From positions 200,150-264,149 of the forward strand of contig NZ_BMIB01000005.1 of the NCBI RefSeq assembly GCF_014641615.1: a stretch of DNA of 64,000 bases. The letters run 5' to 3'. Source of the stretch: Filimonas zeae. GTDB lineage: Bacteria > Bacteroidota > Bacteroidia > Chitinophagales > Chitinophagaceae. The position numbers and the translations under genes were made by a program. Positions 27,101 to 35,270 of the stretch are shown here, piece by piece; position 1 is the stretch's first letter; the number at the start of each line of letters is the position of its first letter. Below the pieces are notes generated by a model. The model was not told the DNA's origin. It searched no databases and worked only from the letters and a program-made list of their open reading frames with translations.

Positions 27101-27448
27101 AATAGTTTCATCTACTATAGCATAGGTTAAAGGCTGATCCTGAAAACACAGCCTCAGCACTTCTGTCAGCGGCATATTGGCAACCTGAATGTTCACCCTT
27201 TTTGCCTTTGCCAGCAGGGCTTCATCATAAAAAAATACATACCCGGTTTGTTGTTCAATAATCTTAAACACTTTTTCAATGGGTACGTTCTTTTCTGAAA
27301 CAGTAACCTTTTGGGAGTACGTTCTGGCGCTTGCTGCCAAAGCCGTACACAATAAAGCCACAATAACCAGTTTCACAGTTCTCAGTTGTTGAGGTGACGG
27401 AAATAGACACTTCCAATGAAGTTTGCTCCAAAGCGCAGTTAATCGCAT
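24143..27448 (-). CDS. SusC/RagA TonB-dependent receptor with N-terminal STN domain
   Basis: 1101 residues. Signal peptide (about 25-43), STN domain (about 47-122, IEKVFKIIEQQTGYVFFYDE), carboxypeptidase-D-like domain (about 133-205), plug (about 225-345, IDILKDADATAIYGARGSNG) and beta barrel ending in VTF. Energised outer-membrane import with the SusD at 22748-24130. The STN domain matches the presence of FecR and sigma genes upstream; a 144-bp gap with a hairpin separates SusC from FecR, so SusC may have its own sigma-dependent promoter there. Confidence 0.94.
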   Translation of the reverse strand: MRLTALWSKLHWKCLFPSPQQLRTVKLVIVALLCTALAASARTYSQKVTVSEKNVPIEKVFKIIEQQTGYVFFYDEALLAKAKRVNIQVANMPLTEVLRLCFQDQPLTYAIVDETIIVKAKAQSAVLATAPPPQDITGIVTDAEGQPLAGAAVKVKGTTQGAGTDKNGHFRIAGVDDKATLEVSYVGYDTKLVPVNGGRSIAIQLTATISELGKTIVIGYGTTTKLKSTGSTSTLRAEEISKQPIANPLNALQGRVAGALVTQSNGLPGSRVTIQIRGNNSIDPSSLGSQPLYIVDGVPFNMSDNSAPFFNDVNGRGISAAAGGLSPFSMINPSEIESIDILKDADATAIYGARGSNGVVLITTKKGKAGKTKLNVTAYQGMGKVGHYIPMMNTQQYRQMRKEAFANEAGTPSVSTAPDLLVWDSTTTTDWQDKYLGNTAKLSDVQATVSGGDNRTRFLLSSGYHYETPVFPGDYSNRRISSRFNADHTGLDRKFNANVSVNYSYENTNLPLNDLSALYILPPNMPLYNSDGSLYWNANFNNPEAIRLKKYGSKSHNLMANAVLRYTILPGLDIKSSFGYNNMQMDQSLAEPAVSKNPTGSSTPTNSARFVFINQRSYIWEPQATYTRNIGEGRLTGLLGGAFQSTVNTSLSQTADNYSTAVLTGSLAGAGSYGIPSYNYTAYRYTSAFARVTYDWKSKYLFNGVVRTDGSSRFGPDFRFGKFWSLGAGWVFSKEDFARSWSFLTFGKLRASYGRTGNDQIQEYLYRAFYSPSGTYQNATALAPTRISNPTLHWQNTFKLEMGLDMAFLDNRVEVTANYYRNRTPDQLGFLSLSDQAGFNSYASNFDAVIRNTGVELELKTDNIRSKNFGWKTAFNLTIPRTNLISASPSYFFYNQNLLGKPLSMVMRFNYMGVDAATGKPLYRDATKDSLTFTPNFSTDRSMAGYTAPKMYGGLNNILTYKGLELSFFFQYTVQDGTIYPLNAPGVLSNGNQPTFWLNRWTKPGDNNVLPKATTVSSVYGSWSSSNATWGNASFLRLRTVNMNYAFPAALIKKMRVENCRVFLQGQNLWWTSKNKYVYDPETGTSMPPLRVITVGLNVTF

Positions 27449-27523
27449 AACTTTGTTATGATTTGGGTGAAAAGAATAAGCAGTTTACGAGACGCATAAT
27501 CTTACAAATCCCAGGTTATTACA

Positions 27524-27550
27524 CCGGGTGGTGGTACCAGCACCGCCCGG
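27524..27550. terminator. Hairpin in FecR-SusC gap
   Basis: CCGGG-T-GGTG and CACC-G-CCCGG arms with a 7-base loop. On the minus strand it follows the FecR gene (ends 27593) and precedes SusC, so it can lower read-through between regulator and receptor genes. The T-run lies on the plus-strand side (CTTTTTCC), making minus-strand termination uncertain. Confidence 0.4.
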
Positions 27551-27592
27551 CTTTTTCCTGAAACCCGTTTCTGTAAACAATCTTTTTATGGG

Positions 27593-28804
27593 TTAAGGTA
27601 ATATTGTCAATTCTCTGTTGTTTATCCGATATCTCACGTTGTTTTCTGTTAATACTCTTAATACACTGGAAAAATCAGCAAACCGTTGAATTTTTCCGCC
27701 GAAGGTTCTGTTGGCTATCGCCGCGCCGCCTTCGTAACTTACTTTTATATCGTACCACCTTGCCAGCTCTTCCAGTACATCGCCCAGCGTAGCACCTTTA
27801 AACGAAAAATATCCGTTTTTCCACGCTATAGAAGCATCTGCATCTGAAAAGCTGTTTACAGTAATAGAATCATCTTTTACCAGCGCCTGCATACCAGGTT
27901 TTAACGCTACGTCATCTTTACCCTTGCTTACACGCACCGCGCCATCCAGCAGGGTAACCCGCTTTCCTTTATCTTTCGAAAATGTATTTACATTAAACCG
28001 GGTGCCTAATACTTTAACCATCATATCGCCGGCCTTTACAATAAATGGTGAACGCGCTCCTGACTTTACATCAAAATAAGCTTCTCCCGAAATAGCCACC
28101 GTTCTCTCCATTGCGGCAAACTTTACCGGAAAAGTGATAGAGGAACCGGCGTTGAGCCATATATGCGTGCCTTCCGAAAGTTGTACTTCGATGATGCGAG
28201 AACCTACGGGGTTGGTGATGGTATTGGTAAGCGTTCGCGCCTCCAGGTCTCCAAACGTGGCCTGGTAAAAAATATGCCCGTCGCGCATTCTTATCAACCG
28301 TGTTTGCGACTGCGTTGTCAACAATCCTTCTCCGGCACTTTCCAAAGCTATTTTCCGGCCATCAGCAAGGGTAATAACTGCTTTACTGGTTGCCGGTGCG
28401 GGTATATGAACCTCTTTAATAGATGGTATTGCTTCGGCTGTTACCGGGCTGGTATTGCCTTGCTCTTTATCAGAGAACAGCCAATAGCTACCTGCCACCA
28501 GTAATAACACGGCAGCGGCGGCGCCGATACGCCACCAGGGCAGGCGCTTTACACGCGGTTCAGGAGCACTGAACGCCGGCTTTTCCTCCGGGCGCACAAT
28601 GCGGTTGAACATCTGATCCCAGTTCACGTAGTGAAATGACTGATTTTCAGGGTTGCGCCACAGGTGCTGTACATAGCTTTTCAGCTCGCTATCCTCACCG
28701 GCATCTGCTATCCACGCCATAAACTCCTGCTCTTCCTGAACAGTTGCTTTGCCGGATGTATACACATCTAATAAATAAGTAATCCTTTCCTTTGGCAGGG
28801 ACAT
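27593..28804 (-). CDS. FecR family anti-sigma factor
   Basis: 403 residues. Cytoplasmic sigma-binding part (1-89), one membrane helix (about 92-110, GAAAAVLLLVAGSYWLF), FecR domain (about 190-285, NPVGSRIIEVQLSEGTHIWL and VAISGEAYFDVKSG) and a C-terminal DUF4974-type domain (about 335-400, GATLGDVLEELARWYDIKV). It is expected to keep the sigma factor at 28843-29508 inactive until the STN-SusC is loaded. It lies 38 bp downstream of the sigma gene, so both are probably one transcript. Confidence 0.93.
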   Translation of the reverse strand: MSLPKERITYLLDVYTSGKATVQEEQEFMAWIADAGEDSELKSYVQHLWRNPENQSFHYVNWDQMFNRIVRPEEKPAFSAPEPRVKRLPWWRIGAAAAVLLLVAGSYWLFSDKEQGNTSPVTAEAIPSIKEVHIPAPATSKAVITLADGRKIALESAGEGLLTTQSQTRLIRMRDGHIFYQATFGDLEARTLTNTITNPVGSRIIEVQLSEGTHIWLNAGSSITFPVKFAAMERTVAISGEAYFDVKSGARSPFIVKAGDMMVKVLGTRFNVNTFSKDKGKRVTLLDGAVRVSKGKDDVALKPGMQALVKDDSITVNSFSDADASIAWKNGYFSFKGATLGDVLEELARWYDIKVSYEGGAAIANRTFGGKIQRFADFSSVLRVLTENNVRYRINNRELTILP

Positions 28805-28842
28805 TGTTTTGCTTTACCGGATGATGAAATAGCTATAGTCTG

Positions 28843-29508
28843 CTAATCCTCTATAACAGACAGATGCGAGTAATTAAGGGATGTACTACCCGCCGGAAAA
28901 ATATTTTTTCCATGGTTGGGGCTGATGCACAAAAGCAGGTAAATAAGTGCTGCGCGATTGAGATATTCCCGGATAAAACGGGTAGCATCAGCCAGATGAT
29001 TCCTGACGGTATTGGGAGAAATATGAAGGTGTTCGGCCACCTGTTCGCGACTCAGCCCTTCCTGACGGGTAAGTTTGAAAACTTTCTGCTGTTGCACCGG
29101 CAGGCGCGATACGGCTTCATCAATCAGCCGCTTGATTTCTGCCGCCAGTATACTTTCATCAGTATTATGATCACTCTCGTCTGCATCGGCCAGCGTGGCC
29201 AGCAGTTTTCGTTCCTGCGCCACCTTTTTATAATGCCGGAATACCAGGCGGTATACGGCAGTAAAAAAATACGCATCTGTATTATCCACCCCCACCAGCA
29301 GTTGCCTGCTTTGCCAGATTCTGAGAAACACCTCCTGCACCAGTTCTTCCGCCGTAGCATCAGAACCCGTCATTTTCAATACCACCGCATAAAAACGATT
29401 CTTGTACGCATCGAAAAATACCCGAAACGCCTTTTCGTCGCCTTCTGCGATGCGCAGCAGCAGTTCTCTTTCATTCTCAGGTAAGTCCATCACGCGCTTT
29501 GAAGGCAT
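28843..29508 (-). CDS. ECF RNA polymerase sigma factor (SusC-associated type)
   Basis: 221 residues. Region 2 (about 14-95: EKAFRVFFDAYKNRFYAVVL, EELVQEVFLRIWQSRQ) and region 4 (about 135-190: LPVQQQKVFKLTRQEGLSRE, HISPNTVRNHLADATRFI). The C-terminus carries a hydrophobic segment (LIYLLLCI) and an extra tail of about 30 residues. ATG at 29508; another at 29490 is possible. Cognate FecR and STN-SusC follow directly. Confidence 0.92.
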   Translation of the reverse strand: MPSKRVMDLPENERELLLRIAEGDEKAFRVFFDAYKNRFYAVVLKMTGSDATAEELVQEVFLRIWQSRQLLVGVDNTDAYFFTAVYRLVFRHYKKVAQERKLLATLADADESDHNTDESILAAEIKRLIDEAVSRLPVQQQKVFKLTRQEGLSREQVAEHLHISPNTVRNHLADATRFIREYLNRAALIYLLLCISPNHGKNIFPAGSTSLNYSHLSVIED

Positions 29509-29566
29509 AAAGGTAACTAAGAATAGGCTAACAGGCGCAACTACAACAAGGGAAACGGCAGGGCTG

Positions 29567-31999
29567 TTATTTAACAGCCCCGTCGGATACCGCCGTAATA
29601 TTCAGTTCCGTGGCAGTAAGCCCCTCACCTTCCACCTTCAGTTTAATTTCTCCGGCAGCATGCGTGCTTTTTATAACTACCAGCGCACGGCCATGCCACG
29701 CTTTCCGTTTATCTGCCACATACAAATCTGTATCCTGTAAATTTCCACTGTCCACGCCTGCAATCTCACCCGGGCCGGTGATGGAAAAACGAAGCTGATG
29801 CGCTGCATTGGGCTGTAAACGGCCATGGGCGTCTTTTACTTCTACAGTAACAAAACTCAGATCCTGCCCGTTTGCCTGAATAATGCGGCGGTCGGCAGTT
29901 GCCGTAACTGCTGCTGCCTCTTCTGCTGAACGGAGCGTTACCGCATCGTACTCCCGGCCCTCTATTATCCCCACTGCTTTTAACACACCAGGCTGGTAAG
30001 GCACCGCAATTACTGCTTTGTATTCTTCGGTTATACCTGTTGCTTTTTCTGCTATCAGTTGGTTATTCAGGTATAAACGCACTTTAGGATATCTGGAATA
30101 CACCTCTACCTGTACAGGCTTATCCTCATGGCCCGGCCATGTCCAGCTTTCCCAGGTGGGCCATACTGCCCAGGAGGTGGTTTTAATAACACCGCTATCC
30201 GGGTTAGGCTCCCGTACTGCCATATACAGCTTTTCGTTATTGTTGTATAACAGATTGCGGTAATGCGAAATAGGTTTGCGCCAGCCTGTTAAATCCACAT
30301 CGCCACAATAGGCGCCATGCCAGGGGAAGAACTCCTTTTCCCAATGCTCGCCGGAGGGCTCACCGGGGTAGTAAGAGCGGCCAATGCCCGACTCGCCCAG
30401 GTAATCCATAGCCGTCCATACAAAATCGCCAATGATATAACTGTTCTGCTGTACCATGTTCCAGCAAAAGAAGGCATCTTTGGGATAAGATTCTGTTTGT
30501 ACCATAATACGCGAAGGCACACGCGCATGATCTGCCGCGGCATGATGCAGCTGGTAGTTGTACCCACCTATATCATGCGCTGCAAACAACGAATCAAAAA
30601 TCTCCCAGTCCTTATCCCAGGTAGTCATGGCAGAGGTTACCGGCCTTGTAGCATCTATTGCTTTTACCGCCTGGCTTAACCTGCGGGCAGTAGCTACCGC
30701 TTCGGGCTTTTTACGTTCAATAATTTCATTGCCTATGCTCCAGCAGATGATAGAAGGGTGGTTACGATCGCGCAGTACCATCGCCTGCACATCCCGTTCG
30801 CTCCACTCATCAAAGTACAGAGAGTAATCATACTTGTTCTTGCTTTCGCGCCAGCCATCAAAAGCTTCATCCATTACCATCATTCCCAGTTTATCGCACG
30901 CCTGCAAAAACGCTTCGGAAGGCGGGTTATGTGAGGTGCGCAGGGCATTGAAACCAGCTGCCTTTAATAACTCCACCTTCCGCTCTTCTGCACGGTCGTA
31001 AGCAGCGGCCCCCAGGCAGCCATTATCGTGATGCACACAGCCACCATTCAGTTTTATGGTTTTACCATTCAGCTGAAAACCTTTGTCTGTACTAAACTGC
31101 AACGTACGTATACCAAAAGCAACCGGAAGCTGGTCAAGCGTTTTGGCAGCTTTTTTCACCTGCACCTGTGCCTGGTATAACACCGGTGTTTCCGGGCTCC
31201 ACAACTGCGGATTTGCCACCAGTACTTCCTGCTCTATACTTTTTTCAGAACGGGGCTGCAGCACTATGGCCGTTTGCACTTTGCCTGCACTGCGGCGCAG
31301 CGGGCTTAGTACCTGTGTGGTTAACAGCAACTTTTCAACCCGGTCTGTTTCATTTTTTACCAGCGTTTGAATTTTTACTTTTGCCTTACCTGCATTTACT
31401 TCCGGCGTAGTAACCCCTACACCCCATTGTGCAATATGTACCGGATCATTTACCGTAAGCCATACATGGCGGTAAATACCGGAACCACTATACCAGCGGC
31501 AATTCATTTGCGCTGCATTGTTTACGCGAACGGCCAGCACATTGCCGCCGCCGCTTTTGAGGTAAGGCGTAAGATCGTAGAAAAAAGAAGTATAGCCATA
31601 AGGTTGTTTACCCAATCGTTTGCCATTAATAAACACTTCGGCATTCATATACACACCTTCAAAATACACCGCTACTTTTTTTCCCTTCCAGGTGGCAGGC
31701 ACTGTAAACGATTTGCGGTACCAGCCCGTGCCGGCAGGAAAATAGCCCCCGGCACCTTTGGTGGGGTTTTCAAGCGCCGTAGCACCTTCTATGCTCCAGT
31801 CGTGTGGCAAATCCAGCTGACGCCATGCTTTATCATTATACTCCGGCTGTTGTGCAGCGGCAGGGTCTGATAAAGAAAACCGCCAGTCGTTATCCCATAA
31901 AAGCTTCCGTTGAGTGGGAGTATTGCCAGATTGAGCACGTACAGCGGACAAACCGGAAAAGAAACAAAGAAGAAAAAGCGCCAATACAGTACGTAACAT
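29567..31999 (-). CDS. GH2 exported glycoside hydrolase (beta-galactosidase type)
   Basis: 810 residues from the ATG at 31999, which starts a signal peptide (MLRTVLALFLLCFFSGLSAV); the longer frame adds 19 unlikely residues. Jelly-roll sugar-binding domain (about 30-190, LPHDWSIEG, GTGWYRKSFTVP), Ig-like domain (about 195-300), TIM barrel (about 310-600) with acid/base Glu425 in WSIGNE and nucleophile Glu503 in VQTESYP, then DUF4982-type and a further beta domain at the C-terminus. GH2 acts on beta-D-galactosides, glucuronides or mannosides; the barrel pattern with DUF4982 favours beta-galactosidase. It is divergent from the GntR regulator and shares its intergenic operator candidate, so it probably belongs to the PUL regulon. 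Confidence 0.9.
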   Translation of the reverse strand: MLRTVLALFLLCFFSGLSAVRAQSGNTPTQRKLLWDNDWRFSLSDPAAAQQPEYNDKAWRQLDLPHDWSIEGATALENPTKGAGGYFPAGTGWYRKSFTVPATWKGKKVAVYFEGVYMNAEVFINGKRLGKQPYGYTSFFYDLTPYLKSGGGNVLAVRVNNAAQMNCRWYSGSGIYRHVWLTVNDPVHIAQWGVGVTTPEVNAGKAKVKIQTLVKNETDRVEKLLLTTQVLSPLRRSAGKVQTAIVLQPRSEKSIEQEVLVANPQLWSPETPVLYQAQVQVKKAAKTLDQLPVAFGIRTLQFSTDKGFQLNGKTIKLNGGCVHHDNGCLGAAAYDRAEERKVELLKAAGFNALRTSHNPPSEAFLQACDKLGMMVMDEAFDGWRESKNKYDYSLYFDEWSERDVQAMVLRDRNHPSIICWSIGNEIIERKKPEAVATARRLSQAVKAIDATRPVTSAMTTWDKDWEIFDSLFAAHDIGGYNYQLHHAAADHARVPSRIMVQTESYPKDAFFCWNMVQQNSYIIGDFVWTAMDYLGESGIGRSYYPGEPSGEHWEKEFFPWHGAYCGDVDLTGWRKPISHYRNLLYNNNEKLYMAVREPNPDSGVIKTTSWAVWPTWESWTWPGHEDKPVQVEVYSRYPKVRLYLNNQLIAEKATGITEEYKAVIAVPYQPGVLKAVGIIEGREYDAVTLRSAEEAAAVTATADRRIIQANGQDLSFVTVEVKDAHGRLQPNAAHQLRFSITGPGEIAGVDSGNLQDTDLYVADKRKAWHGRALVVIKSTHAAGEIKLKVEGEGLTATELNITAVSDGAVK

Positions 32000-32092
32000 A
32001 TAACAAGCTATTGGGTAAAGGTTATAAATGTCAATAGAACAGCTAATATAAGGCAATGTGTATTGTTTGCCTCTGCAATGTTAAAAAATCAA

Positions 32093-32121
32093 TACATTTG
32101 CTAGTATAGAATAGGACAGAC
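32093..32121 (+). promoter_or_regulatory. Promoter box plus candidate GntR operator
   Basis: TACATTTG (32093-32100) matches the TAnnTTTG -7 box for the GntR gene. It is followed by TAGTATAGAATAG (32102-32114), identical over 13 bases to the sequence behind the SusC promoter box of the PUL operon. The following ten bases (TAGGACAGAC, 32112-32121) look like a degenerate second copy of TAGTATAGAA. A TTTG lies 23 bp upstream of the -7 box, slightly far for a -33 element. Confidence 0.55.
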
Positions 32122-32195
32122 TGCCACCTTCCTCCCCCAGGCTGGCAACCACCTGCTTCATTTACATCACAAACCCGGTTAATATTCAATAATTT

Positions 32196-33212
32196 ATGCG
32201 CGATGTGTTTCAGGAGATACGTCAGCTGGAAAGTATCAACGGCCTATCTAAACACGAACAACTGGTACAGGGCATTATTAATGCTATTAACGATAAAATA
32301 CTTTCCCGTGGGGACATGCTGCCTTCTGTAAACAGCCTGATTAAAGAACTGGGATTTGCGCGTGAAACCATTGCCAAAAGTTATAAGGAGCTTACCAGCA
32401 GGGGCATTGTGGAATCGAAAAACCGGGTGGGCTTTTACGTGGCTAACCAGGACACAGAGCAGCAACTACGCCTGGCGCTGATAATTTTTGCTTTTGACAG
32501 CTTTCAGGAGGTGTTTTATAAAACCCTGCGCGACAAACTGGGCAAGGGAATGCATATTGATGTATTCTTTCACCACAACAATATTGATGTTTTTGAAAGC
32601 ATTATTTCCAGCGTACGCGGCAAATACGGTATGTATGTGGTAGCCCCTATTCCACACAAAAGAACAGCGGAAATACTGAAAACACTGCCTATGAGCAAGT
32701 TTTTGATGATTGACCGGTACGAACCTATAGGAGAAGACTTTTCTTATGTTACGCAGGAGTTTGAAAAATCATCGTACCGGGCATTTAAAGAGTTGAGCAG
32801 CACCATTAAACAATACAAAGGCATGGTGTATTACCACCGCCCGGCTTCTGATACCCCGGCGGAGATATTGAAAGCCTATAAGAAGTTTGTAAAGGATTGC
32901 GAAATTAACAGCACTATAAAGCCGGAATATATTCCGGGCTCTATAGAAAAGGGTTATGTATACTTTACCATTAACAACTCTGAACTGTGGGCCATGCTGA
33001 AAGACTGTATGGCCAAAGGGCTGAAGATTGGGAAAGAGGTAGGTATTCTCTCCCATAATGATGACCTGGTGAAGGAAATCATCTGCGATGGCATCACTAC
33101 CTATTCCACCGATTTTAAACTGATGGCAGAACGGGCGGCTGAATTTGTGTTGCATCGCGAAAAAACACAGGAGATTATACCTACCATATTAATCCGGAGA
33201 AATTCTTTATAA
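32196..33212 (+). CDS. GntR family regulator with sugar-binding (periplasmic-binding-protein-like) domain
   Basis: 338 residues. The N-terminal winged helix (about 18-85) has the GntR signature: KHEQLVQGIINAINDKILSRGDMLPSVNSL and ELGFARETIAKSYKELTSRGIVESK. The C-terminal part (about 90-335) is a two-lobed sugar-binding fold of the LacI type (LRLALIIFAF at its start, VGILSHNDD near 280). Such regulators exist in Bacteroidota, for example the fucose-responsive FucR, so an effector sugar released by the PUL is plausible. It is divergent from GH2 and convergent with the last gene of the PUL operon. It is the only transcription factor of this PUL in view. Confidence 0.88.
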   Translation: MRDVFQEIRQLESINGLSKHEQLVQGIINAINDKILSRGDMLPSVNSLIKELGFARETIAKSYKELTSRGIVESKNRVGFYVANQDTEQQLRLALIIFAFDSFQEVFYKTLRDKLGKGMHIDVFFHHNNIDVFESIISSVRGKYGMYVVAPIPHKRTAEILKTLPMSKFLMIDRYEPIGEDFSYVTQEFEKSSYRAFKELSSTIKQYKGMVYYHRPASDTPAEILKAYKKFVKDCEINSTIKPEYIPGSIEKGYVYFTINNSELWAMLKDCMAKGLKIGKEVGILSHNDDLVKEIICDGITTYSTDFKLMAERAAEFVLHREKTQEIIPTILIRRNSL

Positions 33213-35249
33213 TTTATCTATGCGGTAAATAACAGCATCACTGGCAGCTACAGTTACACGTAACGCATTACCCTGCAGCGTAACGGTGTTTCCGCTAAAC
33301 AGTTCCGTAGCCTTTTGATCAGCAGCTTTAATACCTGCCCGGTTAAAGGGAACTACATAATTTTCATTGTTACCGGTATAGTTAAATACAGCTACATAAC
33401 GTTTACCACCTATAACCTGCGTAAACACATTCACCCCCTTATTACCGGTATTGGCATCTACGGGGCGAAAGGTTTTACCCTCACGTGCAATGGCAAGCAA
33501 AGCAGGGTTCTGCAACAGCTGGCGTGCTATACCACTCCATTTACCATGCGTACCATAATCGTCACCGGTAGTTACAGTACCCGTTACCAGTGAGGAAGCC
33601 AGGCGCGCGCGGTTCATGTTATCCGGCGCGGTGGCAAACACCACATGGTCGGCATCCATATAGTTATACATATGCCCCTGCCACCAGCCGTAGCCGGTAC
33701 TGTTGAGTGTGTATTCTGAATTGTCAATAGCGCTGAAAGCATCACAGGCAATACGGCGCATATGTACGTAACGGGCCGTTGCCAGGTTGGGTGATATAGC
33801 AGCGTACACCAGCATGGTACCATCCAGCACACTATCAATCAACTCCATGCCTTTGGCATAAGCCTGCATACCGGTAGTTACAGCAGGATCGTAAAAATGA
33901 TCACTTTCTATAGCACCGTGGGTAAGAAAATCAATTTTTATCATTTCATAGCCCAGGCTTTTCATCTTACCCAGCACATGGCGTATTCTGTCGCGCGTAC
34001 CGGGGTGGGTAGGGTCCAGCGCCCAGGCGCCATCGGTTTCTACCACCTTACCCTGTTGCAGCGTCCAGGCTTCTTTATAGTTGTGTGTAGAACCTTCCAT
34101 GGTACGGTTGTGCTTACCCCAGTCTACAAACGGTGCCCAGTAAATACCGGGGGTAAAGCCCTTTGCTTTGCAATCATCTGCAAACTGCTTTAATCTGCTA
34201 ACATTGCCATCCAGCCCGCCTTCTACCAGGTTATCCCAGTAAGAATCCAGATCCATAAACAAAGTATTATCTGCGTTGCGGAACTGTTGCAGACTGTCTG
34301 CAAAAAAGTGCGTTACCGCAATAGCTTTATCTACCGTAATCTTATCCTGCAGTGCTCCCCAGCTGTTCCAGCCCATGGGGGTGGCTTTTGTCCAGCTGAA
34401 GATATGACGGGGTTGAAACTGCATACTTAAACGGGCATAGGTTTCCATACCATCGCGCCAGTCAGCAAAGCTTCCTACCATTATTTTAGGAGAACGGCAA
34501 TAACCATCCTGCGGTAAAACCTTACCATGCTTATTACGCAGATCGTGTGTATACAGCGAATCGGTATAGCCTGCATATACCTCCAGCCGGGTAACAGCCG
34601 GATCATTACTGCCGGCCACACGTACCCCGGTTTTCCATACATGCTGCTCCAGCGAGCCCAGTACTACACCTGCATACGTATCGTTATTATACAGCGCACT
34701 TACTTCACTACCGGTAAACGCCGCTTTTGCCAGCGGCTGCGCATCATACCGCAGCCACATATCATTATCAAAAGGCACTTTCAGCGCACGGTTGTCGCCC
34801 TTAACGCCCACACTCATCTGCGCAGCCGCAAGCGGAGATAAATAATTACATGCCATGCCCTTTACACGCAGTTCGGTAATAAAATAATTTTTACCCGGGT
34901 ATACATAAAACAACTGCTGCATCTGTTCCGTACCGGTGCCGTGGGTAAATGTATACAGCGTTGCCTTACCTGCTGCATTGGTTACAGCCGTTTGGGTATA
35001 AGTATGTGTTTGGGCAGAACGGCTGCTCCACTGCCGGCCATCACTACCGGCAGCAGCGGAAGCATGGGTAATAGCAGCGCGCCCTTCCAGCTCAACTGAA
35101 TAAGTGCCCTGCTGCAAATAGTACTTTATACGGTTTTGTTTACCAAAAGAAATTGTAATAATTCCGTTGCTTTTAGCCTGCTTTGCCTGGCCGGATGCCT
35201 GTTGTAACAGGCCCGTGCCGCAAAGCAGGCAGAAGAAAATACGCTTCAT
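33207..35249 (-). CDS. Clan GH-D glycoside hydrolase (GH27/GH36-like alpha-galactosidase)
   Basis: 680 residues with signal peptide (1-20). N-terminal beta domain (about 25-290), TIM barrel beginning KATPMGWNSWG, nucleophile Asp440 in YEMIKIDFL and probable acid/base Asp503 in RIACDAFS, then a small C-terminal beta domain. The motifs fit clan GH-D (GH27/GH36), which cleaves alpha-galactosides or alpha-N-acetylgalactosaminides. Of the two GH-D enzymes in this PUL this is the more diverged. It is the last gene of the ten-gene operon, 21 bp after the other one. Its stop codon TAA overlaps the stop of the convergent GntR gene inside TTATAA. Confidence 0.82.
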   Translation of the reverse strand: MKRIFFCLLCGTGLLQQASGQAKQAKSNGIITISFGKQNRIKYYLQQGTYSVELEGRAAITHASAAAGSDGRQWSSRSAQTHTYTQTAVTNAAGKATLYTFTHGTGTEQMQQLFYVYPGKNYFITELRVKGMACNYLSPLAAAQMSVGVKGDNRALKVPFDNDMWLRYDAQPLAKAAFTGSEVSALYNNDTYAGVVLGSLEQHVWKTGVRVAGSNDPAVTRLEVYAGYTDSLYTHDLRNKHGKVLPQDGYCRSPKIMVGSFADWRDGMETYARLSMQFQPRHIFSWTKATPMGWNSWGALQDKITVDKAIAVTHFFADSLQQFRNADNTLFMDLDSYWDNLVEGGLDGNVSRLKQFADDCKAKGFTPGIYWAPFVDWGKHNRTMEGSTHNYKEAWTLQQGKVVETDGAWALDPTHPGTRDRIRHVLGKMKSLGYEMIKIDFLTHGAIESDHFYDPAVTTGMQAYAKGMELIDSVLDGTMLVYAAISPNLATARYVHMRRIACDAFSAIDNSEYTLNSTGYGWWQGHMYNYMDADHVVFATAPDNMNRARLASSLVTGTVTTGDDYGTHGKWSGIARQLLQNPALLAIAREGKTFRPVDANTGNKGVNVFTQVIGGKRYVAVFNYTGNNENYVVPFNRAGIKAADQKATELFSGNTVTLQGNALRVTVAASDAVIYRIDKL

Positions 35250-35270
35250 ACTTGTACGTTGTTATCAGGT

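Noticed and set aside
33422..34193. Long open frames opposite the SusC, GH36 and other large genes
   Set aside because: They are shadows of coding genes on the other strand, with low-complexity translations and no family resemblance.
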